NCBI RefSeq assembly: GCF_024586455.1
Contig: NC_065921.1
Location: forward strand, 78,010,720 to 78,074,719
DNA: 64,000 nucleotides
From: Bactrocera neohumeralis
Lineage: Eukaryota; Arthropoda; Insecta; Diptera; Tephritidae
Direction of reading: 5' to 3'
Shown here: positions 47,601 to 59,228 of the stretch, piece by piece
Layout of the letters: each line of letters starts with the position of its first letter
Position numbering within the stretch: the stretch's first letter is position 1
Position numbers and translations under genes: made by a program
Notes under the pieces: generated by a model
Told to the model about the DNA's origin: nothing
Seen by the model: only the letters and a program-made list of their open reading frames with translations
Database searches by the model: none

Positions 47601-48286
47601 GTTATTGTGTTAAAATTTGCATAGAACTATTTAGAGGTTTTCACTAAAATGTTTTTTACATTATAAATATTTTTTTTTTGTTATTTTTGAATTCTTGCAA
47701 AAAAGGTGTTTTATATTAGTTTTTGGTATTTTAACCGAAAATTATAAACGAATTGAAAGCAAAAAGTTGAAAATAATGTAATTGATTATTCTTTTCAGGA
47801 TAGTGGCATTTTGGTTACACCTTTTACCTTTAAACAAATAATTATATCGATTGAATAAATACATGAATTTAAATATAAAAAAATAATAATATGCTAGCTA
47901 AAGGACATACATATACATATATTGCATACAAATTATTATCGCTTTTAACAACTTCTCAAAAAAGTGCAGTTCAAAAAAAAATGTATATATTTTATTCTGA
48001 AAGCCTTTAAAAATATTTTATTATCTTCATTCTAAATAAAATAAATTTAATATGTAAAATATTTTTTGTGCGTAAAGGACTGCGTATGCATAGATATGTG
48101 AAATAACGTTAGTAGCATAACTAGAATTTAACTTAACAAGCTAAACACCATCAAAACAAAATAAAACATGTGACAATATTAAATGAAGAGTGAGCGATAC
48201 TAAAATACCGAAAAAATTCCTTTGCAGTTAGATTATAAATCAAAATAGAACATGTTGCAAGAGTATAAAAAGTTAAACACAGTATT
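44650..48286. other. 3.6 kb AT-rich gene-free spacer between copies B and C
   Basis: No element or exon is recognised. A less AT-rich island at about 46550-46830 stands out but has no long frame. Confidence 0.45.
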
Positions 48287-48745
48287 AGCATATGTACATT
48301 AGAGCGGGTCGATTTTTTTTCAATAAAATCGCGTATCCGTAAAATGTTCTACGGATAATTGTGAACCACTTTGCTGGAAAGATTATGTGCTTAAACCGGT
48401 TACGAGAAAGAGATTTTTAAGACAAGTGAAAAAATCTGAATAATCGGTTGTAAGGGAAAAATGTGATATAGTTGTCTTTTCTGAGCGATACCTATAAATA
48501 ATGTATAGAGTATCAAAATGCACCTATACATTAAATTTCATTTGAATATCTCAAAAACTGACGAACGAAATTGTATGATCTCTAAACAACTTCGCCTTAA
48601 AAATTGCTATCTTTGAACTAATTTTATACCCATAATCTAAATGTCTAGTTAAGAAAAGTTGTTTAGTATGATCCGTAGCACGTTTCCCGCGTACGCGTTT
48701 TCACGTTTTTTTTAGCTTTTTGTAACGCAACCCTCTCTAATGTAC
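48287..48745. mobile_element. MITE of about 455 bp with ATGTACATTAGAG ends
   Basis: Left TATGTACATTAGAGCGGGTC and the complement of the right end, TATGTACATTAGAGAGGGTT, match. It contains no ORF. Similar termini (CCCTCCCTAATGTGCAT) appear twice at 49662-49720. Confidence 0.65.
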
Positions 48746-48869
48746 ATACATACGTATATTATTATGTTTATTTAGATTATAAAAGTTTGCGTGTGAGAGA
48801 AGTCATAAAATATAATTCGTAAAACCAAGATACGTGCGTTTGGCTAAGTCAAAATAAAAAAAAAACAAG

Positions 48870-49160
48870 CAACAGTTGTTAACTTCGGCTGCCAAATTTC
48901 GTGAAGATAATTTGGTAAATGAAAAAAAAAAATTCCATCGTATGGTAGCTGTATATAGGCGCTTCCAATAAAAGAGCAGTTTCTTGCCTAGAAAATGATG
49001 TTTGCAAAATTTCGTAGTAAGGACATGGCTAAATGCATTCAGTCACACTGATCATTTATAGTATATATATTATGTATGTTAAAGGGTCTTCGATGCTTCT
49101 TTCTGTATATTACAAAATGCTCGGCAAACTTAATACATCCTGTTCTGGGTATAAAAAAAA
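48870..49160 (-). repeat. Copy of the 125-bp-unit dispersed repeat (reverse, diverged)
   Basis: AACTTCGGCTGCC, AAATTTCGTGAAGAT, GAGCAGTTTCTTGCC and GATCATTTATA mirror the 27710-28495 family in the opposite orientation. Confidence 0.45.
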
Positions 49161-49658
49161 ACTTAATCAATCACAACAAATAACAGCAAAAGCATTTCCT
49201 GCAATAACAATAACAAGCTACTGACATTATTCGCCGGCATTATTCACAGTCGCCCAGTTGTGCGAATAGTCGTTTGATAGCGTCATTGTTTGCATCTGGT
49301 TATTAAAGCCAATTTCCTAAAATTATAAGTAAATGGACGGGTTTGATTTATAAATGGAGTCATCAATGACTAATGCGAATTGTTAATGTGAAGCAATTAA
49401 GACTGACAAAATCGTATGCTGGACTAATAAAGTTTTTCGATGCACGATTTTTTTGTTAATATGTATGTATATGCAATAGGATGTGTTAAAAATCTAATGT
49501 TTTTATGAATGATAAAGAGAAGATATGATAAATAAAATTGAAAAAGGTGGAGGACTTTCCCGTTACAATTAAAAGCTTGGAGAGCTCGGTGTCTATCAAC
49601 CAATTTTGCAGAGTACGAAGCAAAAAAAAAAAGAATAACATTATTTCATTTGACCCTC

Positions 49659-49725
49659 CCTAATGTGCATATAAATGTGTTGTTACCATCCGTTTTTTTT
49701 TACCCTCCCTAATGCACAGATGCTT
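49659..49725. repeat. Two adjacent MITE-like termini
   Basis: ACCCTCCCTAATGTGCAT and ACCCTCCCTAATGCACAG lie about 42 bp apart and resemble the end of the 48287-48745 element. Confidence 0.45.
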
Positions 49726-50039
49726 GTGTTGCTACGTTCCTATGCGTGTTAGTAATGTTTACAACCGGCGCGAAATTCCGCTTGACGATCACGTAATTAT
49801 TGCCTTACCCAAGTAATTACCAATTAGCAGAGTATATTATAACAGATTTGTTCCGAATGCTAATTTACAACTCTGTTGACAACCAAGAATCTTATCATAT
49901 TTGCATTCGACTATTTATAAGTATATCATACTCACATAAACTACAGTGATTTCCAATTACACCGCGGTTTTTCTTTTATCTGATTTATTGTATGCAGTGT
50001 TGTAAAACGCATGAAATAGTTCTTTTGGTAGTTGAAAAA

Positions 50040-50235
50040 AACATTAACTTCGGCTGCATCAAAGCTATAATACCCTTCACAGGTGCATCTTTTATAGCAT
50101 AAAGAGGGATAAAAAGACCTTTATCTTGATTTTAATCGGTCAATCTGGATGACAGCTATATGCTATAGTTTCCGATCTGAATAATTTGTTCGGGAATTGT
50201 AGCGAGGTTCCGACAAAATAAGCAGCTTCTTGGTG
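50040..50235 (-). repeat. Copy of the 125-bp-unit dispersed repeat (reverse)
   Basis: CTTCGGCTGCATC, TGGATGACAGCTATATGCTA, CGATCTGAATAATTTG and AGCAGCTTCTTGGTGAGAAA match the reverse of 27850-28200. It borders the RTE fragment directly. Confidence 0.55.
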
Positions 50236-50236
50236 A

Positions 50237-51372
50237 GAAAGTGATGTGAAATTTCAGACCGATAAAGCAAGATCGACACACACCACCTCTTCGTCGATTT
50301 TAAAGCCGCCTTCGACAGGACGAAAAGGAACTGCCGCTATGCCGCTATGCCTGAACTTGGTATCCCTGCAGAGCTAATACGGCTGAGTAAGCTGGCGTTG
50401 AGCAACACCAAAAGCTCCATGAGCATAGGGAAGGACCTCTCCGAGCCGTTTGATACCAAGCGAGGTTTCAAACAAGGAGACTCACTACCCTGTTTTCAAA
50501 CTGTTGCTCGAGAAAATAGTACGAGCGGGTGCGCTAAATGGAAAAGGTACAATATTATATAAGAGTGTACAGTTGATGGCGTACGCCGATGATATTGATA
50601 TCATTGGCCCCAAAAAACGCGCCGTTATTTCTTCTTTCTCCAGACTGGATAAGGAAGCGAAGCGAGGACAAGACGAAATACCTCCTCTCATCAAACAAAC
50701 AGATGTCGCACTGACGACTTGGCTCGGACGTCACTGTTGACAGTCATAACTTTGAAATCGTAGATAATTGCATCTAGCTTGGAACCAGTATCAACACTAA
50801 CAACAATATCAGCCTTGAAAACCAACTCAGAATCAATCTTGCCAACAGTGCTACCTTGGACTGAGTAAACAATTGAAAAGTAAAGTCATCGACGAACAAA
50901 AACCAAAAACCAAACTCCATAAGTCCCGCCCTGCAATATGTAGCGGAGGCATGAACATTGACATCTGATGAGCTGGCCTTAGAAGTGTTCGAGAGAAAAA
51001 ATTTACGGAAGATTTATGGTCTTTTGCGCATTGGCAACGGCGAATACCGCAGTCGGTGGAACGATGGCTGTATGAGATACACTGCGTTATTGACATAGTT
51101 CAACGAATTAAAAGGCAGCGGCTACGCTGGCTAGGTCATGTCGCCCGAATGGACGAGAAGACTCCAGCTTTGAAGGTTTTGTATTCAGTACCCGCCGGTA
51201 GAAGCAGAGGAAGAAGAAGACCGTTGGAGAGATCAGGTGAAGAAGGAAATGGCTGCACTTGGTATCTCGAATAGGCGCCAATTAGCGAAAAGGAGAAACG
51301 ACTGGCGCGCTGTTATTAGGTCGGATAAGGCCACACAAGCGGTGACTACATCAGGAAAGAAGAAGACATATA
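50237..51372 (+). pseudogene. RTE-type LINE pol pseudogene
   Basis: Plus strand reads HLFVDFKAAFDR, ELGIPAELIRLSKLAL and FDTKRGFKQGDSLPC. After a frameshift it gives VRAGALNGKG and LMAYADDIDIIG (YADD at about 50582-50593), then further shifted pieces, and a tail of IKRQRLRWLGHVARMDEKTP and RSRGRRRP. These are the reverse transcriptase and C-terminal regions of RTE-type elements. The 5' endonuclease part is missing and stops are frequent. Confidence 0.8.
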
Positions 51373-52628
51373 ATTTTAAGTATTAGAATATTTCTCTTAC
51401 ACATCAGAAGTCACATACTAAAGTCGTAAGGAACTAAACTCAAGAAGTAAATGAAAATAATCAGTCAAATCGGAAAGCAAACGGTGTCACAATGCTTTTA
51501 TCCTTGGCAAAAGCTAACTGTTAGATTATTCAAACTTAATGACGATAAAAAATGTTATGCCAGCAGCTCACTTGTAATTCAACCTCGACGGTGGCAATCG
51601 GTTATTACACTTAATTACCCTCATTTTAGAAAGAATTTAAACAACTTATCACTGTTGATATTGTTATAATCAATAGAACTTGCCTACCACAACCAAACAC
51701 TTGGTATCCAACCACCACAAAATCTAGTAAATATGACCGACAGACAATGTTAATCCCTCGATTACATTTCTGACATGAAACAGTGACTCAGAGAGGCTCG
51801 GCTATACTCGAAATAAAGATATTGGCAACAACTTGTTATCATTTACGTACCACTCGAGACATAATGTCTGACTTTGGTGAAACTAGACATCGCTTTTTGT
51901 GAAGGGTATTCGAGTTTATTTGCACTACATTGTTGCGCCTAACACTTAAAGCTGATTTACTGGACACTTAAAAATTAAATCGGGAAGTTTAAACTGAAGC
52001 ACTAATTATTTTATATGCATTTGGATCTCGCTATAAGTAACAAAAAATATGCCAGAAAGAGACTATTTTCTACATTTATGAAGGCTTCAAGGAAGTCTTT
52101 GAGGAAGTACTGAATCAGCCAAGTAATTTTATGGTTATGGTAAGCCTGGGCACCTGAAGAACTATATAACGAATCATCAGCATCAACTCAGTGAAAATTG
52201 AGAGTTAAGTTGAATTATATGGTTAATACCTATCCTAAGGATTGCCATATCAAATGGAGGCAGTTTCGAGTGTTTTTTTCTAAACATTGGAATATATGTC
52301 CTAAGTAAATATAAAAAATCCAAATATGTCTGCATTCATTTAGTGCAAGTTTAATTTGAGAGCCAGTACTACTCCTAAAAGCACTAGTTTGAAATTTTTG
52401 GCATCATACGTATGCTATGTGGTTATAAGTAGCTCCAGAATGTGGTTATCGACAAATATTGTATTTATCGAAAGTTATAAGTGCATTGGCTTAATCTTCT
52501 TACAAGTGTGTGTTTGTAAAAATTACTGAATTCAAAATTGTTAAAATTTTATGATTGTTATTTTTATTGCGAACGTCTGCTCTTTGAAGAGTATTAAAAA
52601 CGAATAAAATAAAATAAAAACATCACCG
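51373..52628. other. Non-coding part of the duplicated block
   Basis: It is unique apart from its near-identical copy at 59229-60383. There are no conserved frames between the two copies, so it is probably non-coding. Confidence 0.55.
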
Positions 52629-52774
52629 TCAGTTTGAAATAAAAGAGTCACGAAACTGGTGTACTGAATTTAGACAACGGCTAAGCGAACAGCTAACGAA
52701 AATTTAACTTAAAAATTGTGGTAAAATTGAAAAATTTTTAATTTAGAGTTATTAAATAACTTCATCTTATAGAG
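52629..52774 (+). promoter_or_regulatory. Candidate initiator and 5' UTR exon of copy C
   Basis: TCAGTTT is an exact fly initiator (A at 52631). About 144 nt later AG/GTATGC forms a donor. Both the initiator and the donor are kept in the duplicated block upstream of copy D. The region just upstream is A-rich. Conservation may reflect only recent duplication. Confidence 0.28.
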
Positions 52775-53209
52775 GTATGCGACTTAAACAGCTGTTTCTC
52801 TAACGAAAAGTGTCAAAAGTTGTGCTTAAAATTGTGCAAAATTCATTTTTAGTGAATAAAGTTAGTTATCATTACTTTTTGCGCTAATATATTTATAAAG
52901 TATTGATTACAATGTTCAAAAACCGGTTTTGAATGTATGTAAATTGATGCCAAACGTCAATCAGGCTTATCAATTTTGATATAACCAGTGAGAAGGATTT
53001 CATTTAAATTTTTTCGTTCGCGCGGAATTTATAGCGAATTATAAGAATGAATCGAGTTGAAACGAAATAGTTTCACAAATTACACCGTGCAGCAGATTTT
53101 AAGCAACTTTCTTCAAAACGAAAAATTCAAACACATAATAAATGAATACGACAATATTATTCTGAAACTGATTCAGCATCGGGAACCACAGTTTAGGTGG
53201 GAAATAAAA

Positions 53210-53570
53210 GATTTCAAATTAATAAATAGTGTTCACAGTCAGTTATATGACAGCTATATTCTATAGTACTTCAATCTGAAGAATTTCTTCGGAAATCGCA
53301 CCATTAACTTGAGCAATAATCTACGTCAAATTTTGTGAAGATATCTTGTCAAATACAAAAGTTTTTCCATACAAGGACTTGAGTTCGATCGGTCAGTTTA
53401 TTTGTCAACTAGATGCCACTGTGATCTCTTATCGGCGGTTCCGACAAATGAGCAGCTCCTTGAGAAGAAAAGGACGTGTGCAAAATTTCAGACCCATATT
53501 TCAAAAAGCAAAGGATATACAGACGGACTGACCGAAGAACATGAGTATACTCAGCTCATGATCATTTATA
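53210..53570 (-). repeat. Copy of the 125-bp-unit dispersed repeat (reverse)
   Basis: ATGACAGCTATATTCTATAG, TCGGAAATCG, TGAAGATATCTTGTCAAATA, CGGTTCCGACAAATGAGCAG and a CAGACGGACTGACC run match the family. It marks where units 1 and 2 of the segmental duplication part. Confidence 0.6.
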
Positions 53571-53599
53571 TATTATATATTGTGACAAAAAAGTAACCG

Positions 53600-54490
53600 A
53601 AATAAAACGCAAAACATTTAATTATTCATCAATATTTATTTTGTCGTCTTCAAAGTATTCTCCATCAACGATTTTCCCAGTCGTCGAAAAACTTTTCATA
53701 AGCACTTTTTGGGATGGCTTTCAGCTCCCTCAGCGAATTTTGTTTTTTCTCTTCGATCGGCTGAAAACGGGTGCCCCGCAGCGGCAATTCCAGTTTGAGG
53801 AACAAGAAAAAATCACACGGAGCGAAATCTTGATGGTTGATCGATGGTATTCATTGCGTTTTTTGCTTTGAATGCGTTCACAATCGTGCTCGATGTGATG
53901 GTGCATTATCATCGTGCAAAATCCATGAATTGATCCTCCACAATTTAGGCCGTTTTTGACAAATAGAACTCCTTATTGACCGTATGTCCCTTCGGAACAA
54001 ATTCATAATGCGCCAAACCACGAATATCGAATAAAAAATGATCATCACCTTGATTTTAGACGTATGTAGTTTTATGGTGTCTGCTCGTTTTTTTCCTTGC
54101 ATTCCGATGATTGTTGATTCAAGTCACATCGGCAGTTTTAATGCTCTCCATGAATGTGGGATCGGAATTCGCACGATCAAACATGTCCAAAGAAACCTGT
54201 TTACGGTACTCTTTTTGAAAAAAAAATCAGGTTTATCGGGACGAGTCGAGCAAGAACGCATTTCATACCCAAAATATCCACCGATATCATTCGAATAGAC
54301 TCGCGAGAGATGTCGAGCTCTCTTGCCATCTCTTTAACACTTGCCTTGACGATTTTCAAACACCATATCCTTCACTTTTTTAATATTTTCATCAGTTGAA
54401 AAGGTCGGAAATCGTCCAGATCGAAGCATGTCTTCAACGATCTCTCGACCGTCTTTGAAGGCTTTGTACCTTTAGGATAAAGCAACGCAT
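53600..54490 (-). pseudogene. Mariner transposase pseudogene
   Basis: Minus strand from about 54430 reads SGRFPTFSTDENIKKVKDMV, ARELDISRESIRMIS, KIKVMIIFYSIFVVWRIMNL, SWILHDDNAPSHRA and tail pieces, with several shifts. The second catalytic Asp (DDNAPSH) remains. It lies in unit 1 of the duplication only. Confidence 0.75.
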
Positions 54491-54649
54491 ATAATTAGAA
54501 GATATCGCATAAAATTTAACTTAATTTTATTGAAGAGCTCTACATTATTCCCAGACTCTTTACTATGACTTTAACAAAATAATGCATAAAAGTTAGGACA
54601 TATGTGTGAATAATCATGGAAAATTACTACTTGATTTAAATATATCTTT

Positions 54650-54835
54650 TTGGGAATATTAACTCTGTCACGAAATTTGTAACACACAGGAGGAAACGTC
54701 GGAGACCTTATAAAATAAAGTCGTGTGTACAAACTGAGCGCTCAAAATCAAGTTCTTGCTTGAAAAAAATGTATCTCACAAAGATCAGACTACTGTTAAG
54801 TTTTCATAGAATCGATGCAGCCGAGGACAACGCTT
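54650..54835 (+). repeat. Copy of the 125-bp-unit dispersed repeat (start)
   Basis: TCACGAAATTTGTAACACAC, GTCGGAGACCTTATAAA, ACAAACTGAGCGCTCA and CAAGTTCTTGCTTGAAAAA match the left part of the family. It lies about 100 bp upstream of the copy C start. Confidence 0.5.
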
Positions 54836-54938
54836 TCTTTTGCTCCAATTCGCAAAATCACATACACTCAATTTGTCTTCTTAATTCTTTATATATTATC
54901 AATCATTATAAACAAAAATAACCTTCTGTAATCTATAG

Positions 54939-57904
54939 ATGACGGAAAACATAATTTCAACATCCTCACCCAATGGAAACTCAAGCTCTGTATTAACGCT
55001 GAATGACTACAGTTCAAGGTAAACCCTTAAAATTAATATATACATTTCGTCCTTAATCTTTCAAACATTCCTCTATGCTTCTTAGAACTTATCTAACTGC
55101 GAAGAAACAGCTTGATGATGAATACAACCCAGAGCATTATCGCGATCAAGTTAATGGTCAGTCATCAGTTGGCGCTTTTGTGCATTTGCTCAAAGGTTCT
55201 TTAGGTTTCGGTATACTCTCCATGCCGATGGCTTTCTACAATGGTGGCTTACTCTTCAGCATGGTTGCTACGGTGATTGTGGGCTTGCTTTGTACGCATT
55301 GCGTACATATTTTGGTAAGTAAGGGTGGCTATAAGAGTATAAATTAATTTAATATTTGCGTGTGGTAAAATATTTGTTAAATTGAAATTTGTAAGAAAGT
55401 TTTGCGAAAAAACTTCGGTAGATCATGAATTCAAACATATTTTATGATAGAGTTGCCAACTATCGTTAAAAATATCTAAGAAAAATATCGCAAAATTGTT
55501 AACAGGAAGAAGTTCATAAAGTATTTTTAAACTTTTCTGTTTATAATTTTAACAAATTTAGAAATGGTGTTGCCACATAACCCAACAAACTTAATTGAAG
55601 TAAAACTTATAATTTGCATGCAAAAAGTAAGAGGATTACATAGGTTTGCAGACAGTGATTTATTTAAAAGTATTTTAAAATAGAGTTGCCACCTGATCCT
55701 TGAAACTTAAATTAATTAAAAATTATTATTTGCATACAAAATGTAAGAGGATTTGGTAATTAATTTATTAAATTTAAAAAAATTGAATAATTTATTTAAA
55801 ATTATTTTTTAAGGTAGAGTTGCCACCTAACGTTAAAACTTAAATTAATTAAAAACTATGATTTGCCTGCAAAAAATATGAAAATTACTAATTTTGCAGA
55901 AAATGATTTATTTGAAAGCAATTTCTGAGATAGAGTTGCCACCTCACGCACGAAACTTAAATTAAATACAAATTATAAAGTTTATGCAAAAAATAAAAGG
56001 AATAAAAAAATTTATTGAGAAGTAATTTTTTAAAACTATTTTGACATAGAGCTGCCACCTAATTCAAGAAACTTAACCTATTTAAAAATTCTAATTTGCA
56101 TGCGAAAAGTAAAAGGAGTGCACAATTTTTCGGGAAGTACTTTATTTAAAACTATTTTGAGATAGAGTTGCCACCTAAGAGAGAGAAAAGAGAAAAAAAC
56201 TTAAAATGAGTTCAAATTAAAATTTGTGTGCCAAAACTAGAAGTCCTACAAAGTTACACGGGAATGCTTTATTTTAAATACTTTAAAACAGAGCTGCCAC
56301 CTATTTAAAAAAACTTTAACTGAGCAAAATATTAAAAATTGTCTGAAAAATGTAAGATGTTTAGCTATATGCGTATCTAACACAAAAACAATTGATAATT
56401 AAAATTGGGCGTAGTGCCACCTATCGCAAATAACTTAAACTGAGCAAAATATTATATGTGAAATTGTATTGAAAGGTGTAAGTATCTTCTGTCTTTTGCT
56501 TAATTTATTAATTTTTAGCTCTCATAATATTTTCTTATTATACCCTAGACAGTGTATATTTAATTTTCAGCCAAGTTATTACTATTATTATTATACTTTT
56601 TTTTCTTATAGGTCAAAACCTCACAAACCATTTGTCGAGACAATAAAATCTCGGCGCTGAGTTTTTCGGAAACCACCGAGAAGGTCTTTGAAGGCGGTCC
56701 AAAATGCCTACGTCCGTGGTCAGTCGTTGCAAAGTGAGTGTTTTTGTACAATAACAAAAATTTACTTATTTTTTGTAAATTTCACTTTCACGCTTCTCAC
56801 AGACGTTTCGTAGATGGTGGACTGATGGCAACCTATTTTGCGGCCGCTTGCGTTTACATGGTGTTTATTGCCACATCATTTCACGACGTGATCAACTATG
56901 ACACCGGTCTGAATTGGGATGTGCGAATTTATATTGCATTCACCGTTATACCTTGCCTATTAATCGGTCAGATAAGGAATTTAAAATGGCTAGTGCCTTT
57001 CTCAGCATTTGCGAATATATTCATTGTAATCACATTCGGCATAGTGCTGTACTATCTGTTCAGCGAGCCATTGGTGTTCGCAGACAAGCCGTTGATTGCG
57101 CGAACCGAACAGATACCACTCTACTTTGCCACAGCCATTTTCGCCATGGAGGGTATTGGCTCGGTTATGCCCATTGAGAACTCGATGCAGAAGCCGCAAC
57201 AGTTCCTTGGCTGCCCCGGTGTGCTCAACAGCGCTATGATCTTTGTGGTGATATTCTATTCGGTCATCGGTTTCTTAGGCTATGCACGTTTTGGTAGTGA
57301 AGTGCGCGGCAGTATCACATTGAATTTAGTGGACGGCACACCGTAAGTATGCAATCAAATGCTTCCAAGTTATTTATTTATTTTTTTTAATTACAAAATT
57401 TCATTAACTTCATCTTAGTTTGGCTGACACTGCAAAACTGCTAATCGCTGTGGCTTCGCTCTTCGCCTATGGTTTGGTATTCTACATACCGTTTGATACG
57501 CTTTGGAAGAATATTAGCCATAAAATCAACAAAAAGAATCATAATATCGCTCAGATACTGATACGCACGGCCATTATATTGATTAGTGGCGTTGTGGCCA
57601 CAGTCATACCCAATCTGGAACCGTTCATCAGCCTTGTGGGCGCCATCTTTCTCTCATTACTCGGTATGTTAACGCGTTTGGACTTTTTGTGAAATGTTTA
57701 AATCATTTTTTATTTATTATGTGTTATATAATTGCAGGCTTTTTGGTGCCAAGTGTCTGCGAGACCGTTTACTTGTGGCCCGACCGCTTGGGCTTCTGGA
57801 AATGGAGGCTGTACAAAAATTTGCTCTTAAGTACCTTTGCGGTATGCGCGCTCGTTGCTGGCTCAGTAGCGAGCATAAATGAAATTATTAAAATTTATCA
57901 GTGA
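54939..57904 (+). CDS. SLC36-type proton-coupled amino-acid transporter, copy C
   Basis: Coding exons are 54939-55018, 55086-55314, 56612-56733, 56803-57342, 57419-57663 and 57738-57904. They join in frame to about 460 aa with GT-AG introns. The exon 2 to 5 lengths (229, 122, 540, 245) equal those of A and B. The TM1 motif reads GFGILSMP: Phe68 replaces the Thr or Ser of copies A and B between the two glycines, and Ser72 replaces Ala. Exon 3 is also the most changed (CLRPWSVVAKRFVDGG). Exon 4 is nearly the same as in A. Intron 2 (1.3 kb) is filled by a tandem repeat of about 118 bp. The start follows ATCTATAG, an acceptor with a weak pyrimidine tract. An AATAAA stands at 58258, 354 bp past the stop. 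The sequence supports a working transporter whose substrate choice may differ from that of A and B (inference from TM1). Confidence 0.93.
55375..56470. repeat. Intronic minisatellite in copy C, about 118-bp period, about 9 units
   Basis: The key word ATAGAGTTGCCACCTAA, or a variant, occurs near 55451, 55569, 55683, 55817, 55933, 56049, 56165, 56291 and 56412. Each unit also has TTATTTAAAA, GAAACTTAAATTAA and TAATTTGCATGCAAAAAGTA. It fills most of intron 2. Confidence 0.85.
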
Positions 57905-58582
57905 TGCACAAAGTTAAGGCTTATGTTTAAGCTCAAAATTATTCACATAACTGTAAGGTATCCATATAACAGTTATAATGAAAGTTCTGTAAGTAGCCAG
58001 TCAGCAGCAAATTTTCAAAGTGTTAATTCGTTTTATGCTGTTGTTAAGTTATATTAAGCAACTGTGATTGAAAATTATGAAAGTAATTTTCATGTTATTG
58101 CATTTTAATACAAAGCGATTCTTTTTAGAATCTTCATGAAATTATAAAAGGTTGTTAAATTTATATTTACCGTAAGATTGTTAATGTCATTAAATATTAA
58201 GCCTAAACTTTAGCTGTTTCAAAAACGTAAACAACTTAAAAATATGTTCCAAGTAACAATAAATACGTTAAGATGTATATTAAAAGCTTAGATTTTTGGC
58301 GCTGCCATATTATGAAAATTAACCGGTAAGTATGAAAATATGCTATCATTGACATTTTGAAAATTTTTTAAATATATTTTGTGCAATATTTCTTATTTCT
58401 TTTTAAAGTATATTTTCATTTTACAAACCAACTTCGTTGACAACCCTAATTTGCCGTAAGAATAATAAGATTTTAAAAGATTTTTTAAGAGTGGCGATTT
58501 TCATAAAATTATTTTTTTCAAACACCTATCATCTTATATCTGTCCCTCTATTTACATGTACATGTAAATGTATATGTAAAGG
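57905..58582. other. 3' UTR of copy C and spacer
   Basis: AATAAA at 58258. Otherwise AT-rich with no element recognised. Confidence 0.45.
58258..58263 (+). terminator. Possible poly(A) signal of copy C
   Basis: AATAAA lies 354 bp after the copy C stop codon. It is the first perfect signal I see there. Confidence 0.4.
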
Positions 58583-58980
58583 ATGATCCATTTCTAGATT
58601 CCCTACTTTTTTAAAGAAAAACCACAGAAAGTTCAAATTTAATGGAAAATGTTTATTATTATTCGAAAGAAGATTCTTTGGCATTTATTTTTTGAAGATT
58701 ATCTCTTCCAAATGTTGGCCGCGGCTACGTCTCAGATGTCCCATCCGTTGAGTCCAATTTTCGATGACTCGTTCGAGCATTTTGACTATTAGCTGGCGAA
58801 TGACACGCTTAATATTTTGCTCCAAGGCCTAAATTTAAGTATAGACTTAACGGTGTGATATCACAATGTCTTGGTGGCGAATCGACCGGCCCAAAACGTG
58901 AAATTATTTGCTCACCGAAGTGTTCTCTTAATAAATCCATTAATTGATGCGATGTGTGAGAAGCGGCGCCGTCTTGTTGA
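58583..58980 (-). mobile_element. Tc1/mariner-like (DDE) remnant, copy 3
   Basis: It starts GGATGATCCATTTCTAGATT and aligns with 1761-2210 (GCGGCTACGTCTCAGATG, GACTCGTTCGAGCAT, GCCGTCTTGTTGAAG). It is cut abruptly at 58980 where the LINE fragment and duplicated unit begin. Confidence 0.65.
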
Positions 58981-59228
58981 AGGCTCGCACGTCACTGTTG
59001 ACAGTCATAACTTTGAAGTCGTAGATATTATCGTCCACCTTGGAACCAGTATCAGCACCAACAACCAGCCTTTAAATCTAACGCAGAATAACTCTTGTCA
59101 AGAGGTGCTTCTTCGGAGGTAATTGAAAAGTTAAGTCCTCTCTCTAGGAACAAAGACCAAATTCTATAAGTCGCTCATTATTCCCGTCCTGTTATATGGT
59201 GCAGAGGCATGGACAATGACATCTGATG
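58981..59228 (+). pseudogene. RTE-type LINE fragment (duplicate of 50721-50967)
   Basis: It aligns from CACGTCACTGTTGACAGTCA through CAGAGGCATGGACAATGACA to ATCTGATGA with the 50.7-51.0 kb element. The downstream half (about 480 bp) seen in unit 1 is missing. Confidence 0.75.

Larger units (their letters stand above)
50721..58980 (+). repeat. Segmental duplication, unit 1 (contains copy C)
   Basis: Matching blocks against unit 2 are 50721-50967 with 58981-59228 (LINE), 51447-53215 with 59229-60985 (non-coding and candidate promoter), and 54900-56560 with 62215 to the window end (gene start and intron 2). The offset drops from about 8260 to 7760 to 7314 bp because of a deletion in unit 2 and different mariner insertions in the two units (53600-54490 and 60990-62060). 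Non-coding parts are nearly identical by eye over more than 1.5 kb. Confidence 0.85.

Noticed and set aside
55375..56470. CRISPR-like reading of the regularly spaced GTTGCCACCTAA repeats
   Set aside because: The genome is eukaryotic, whole units are repeated rather than short repeats with unique spacers, and the array lies in an intron.
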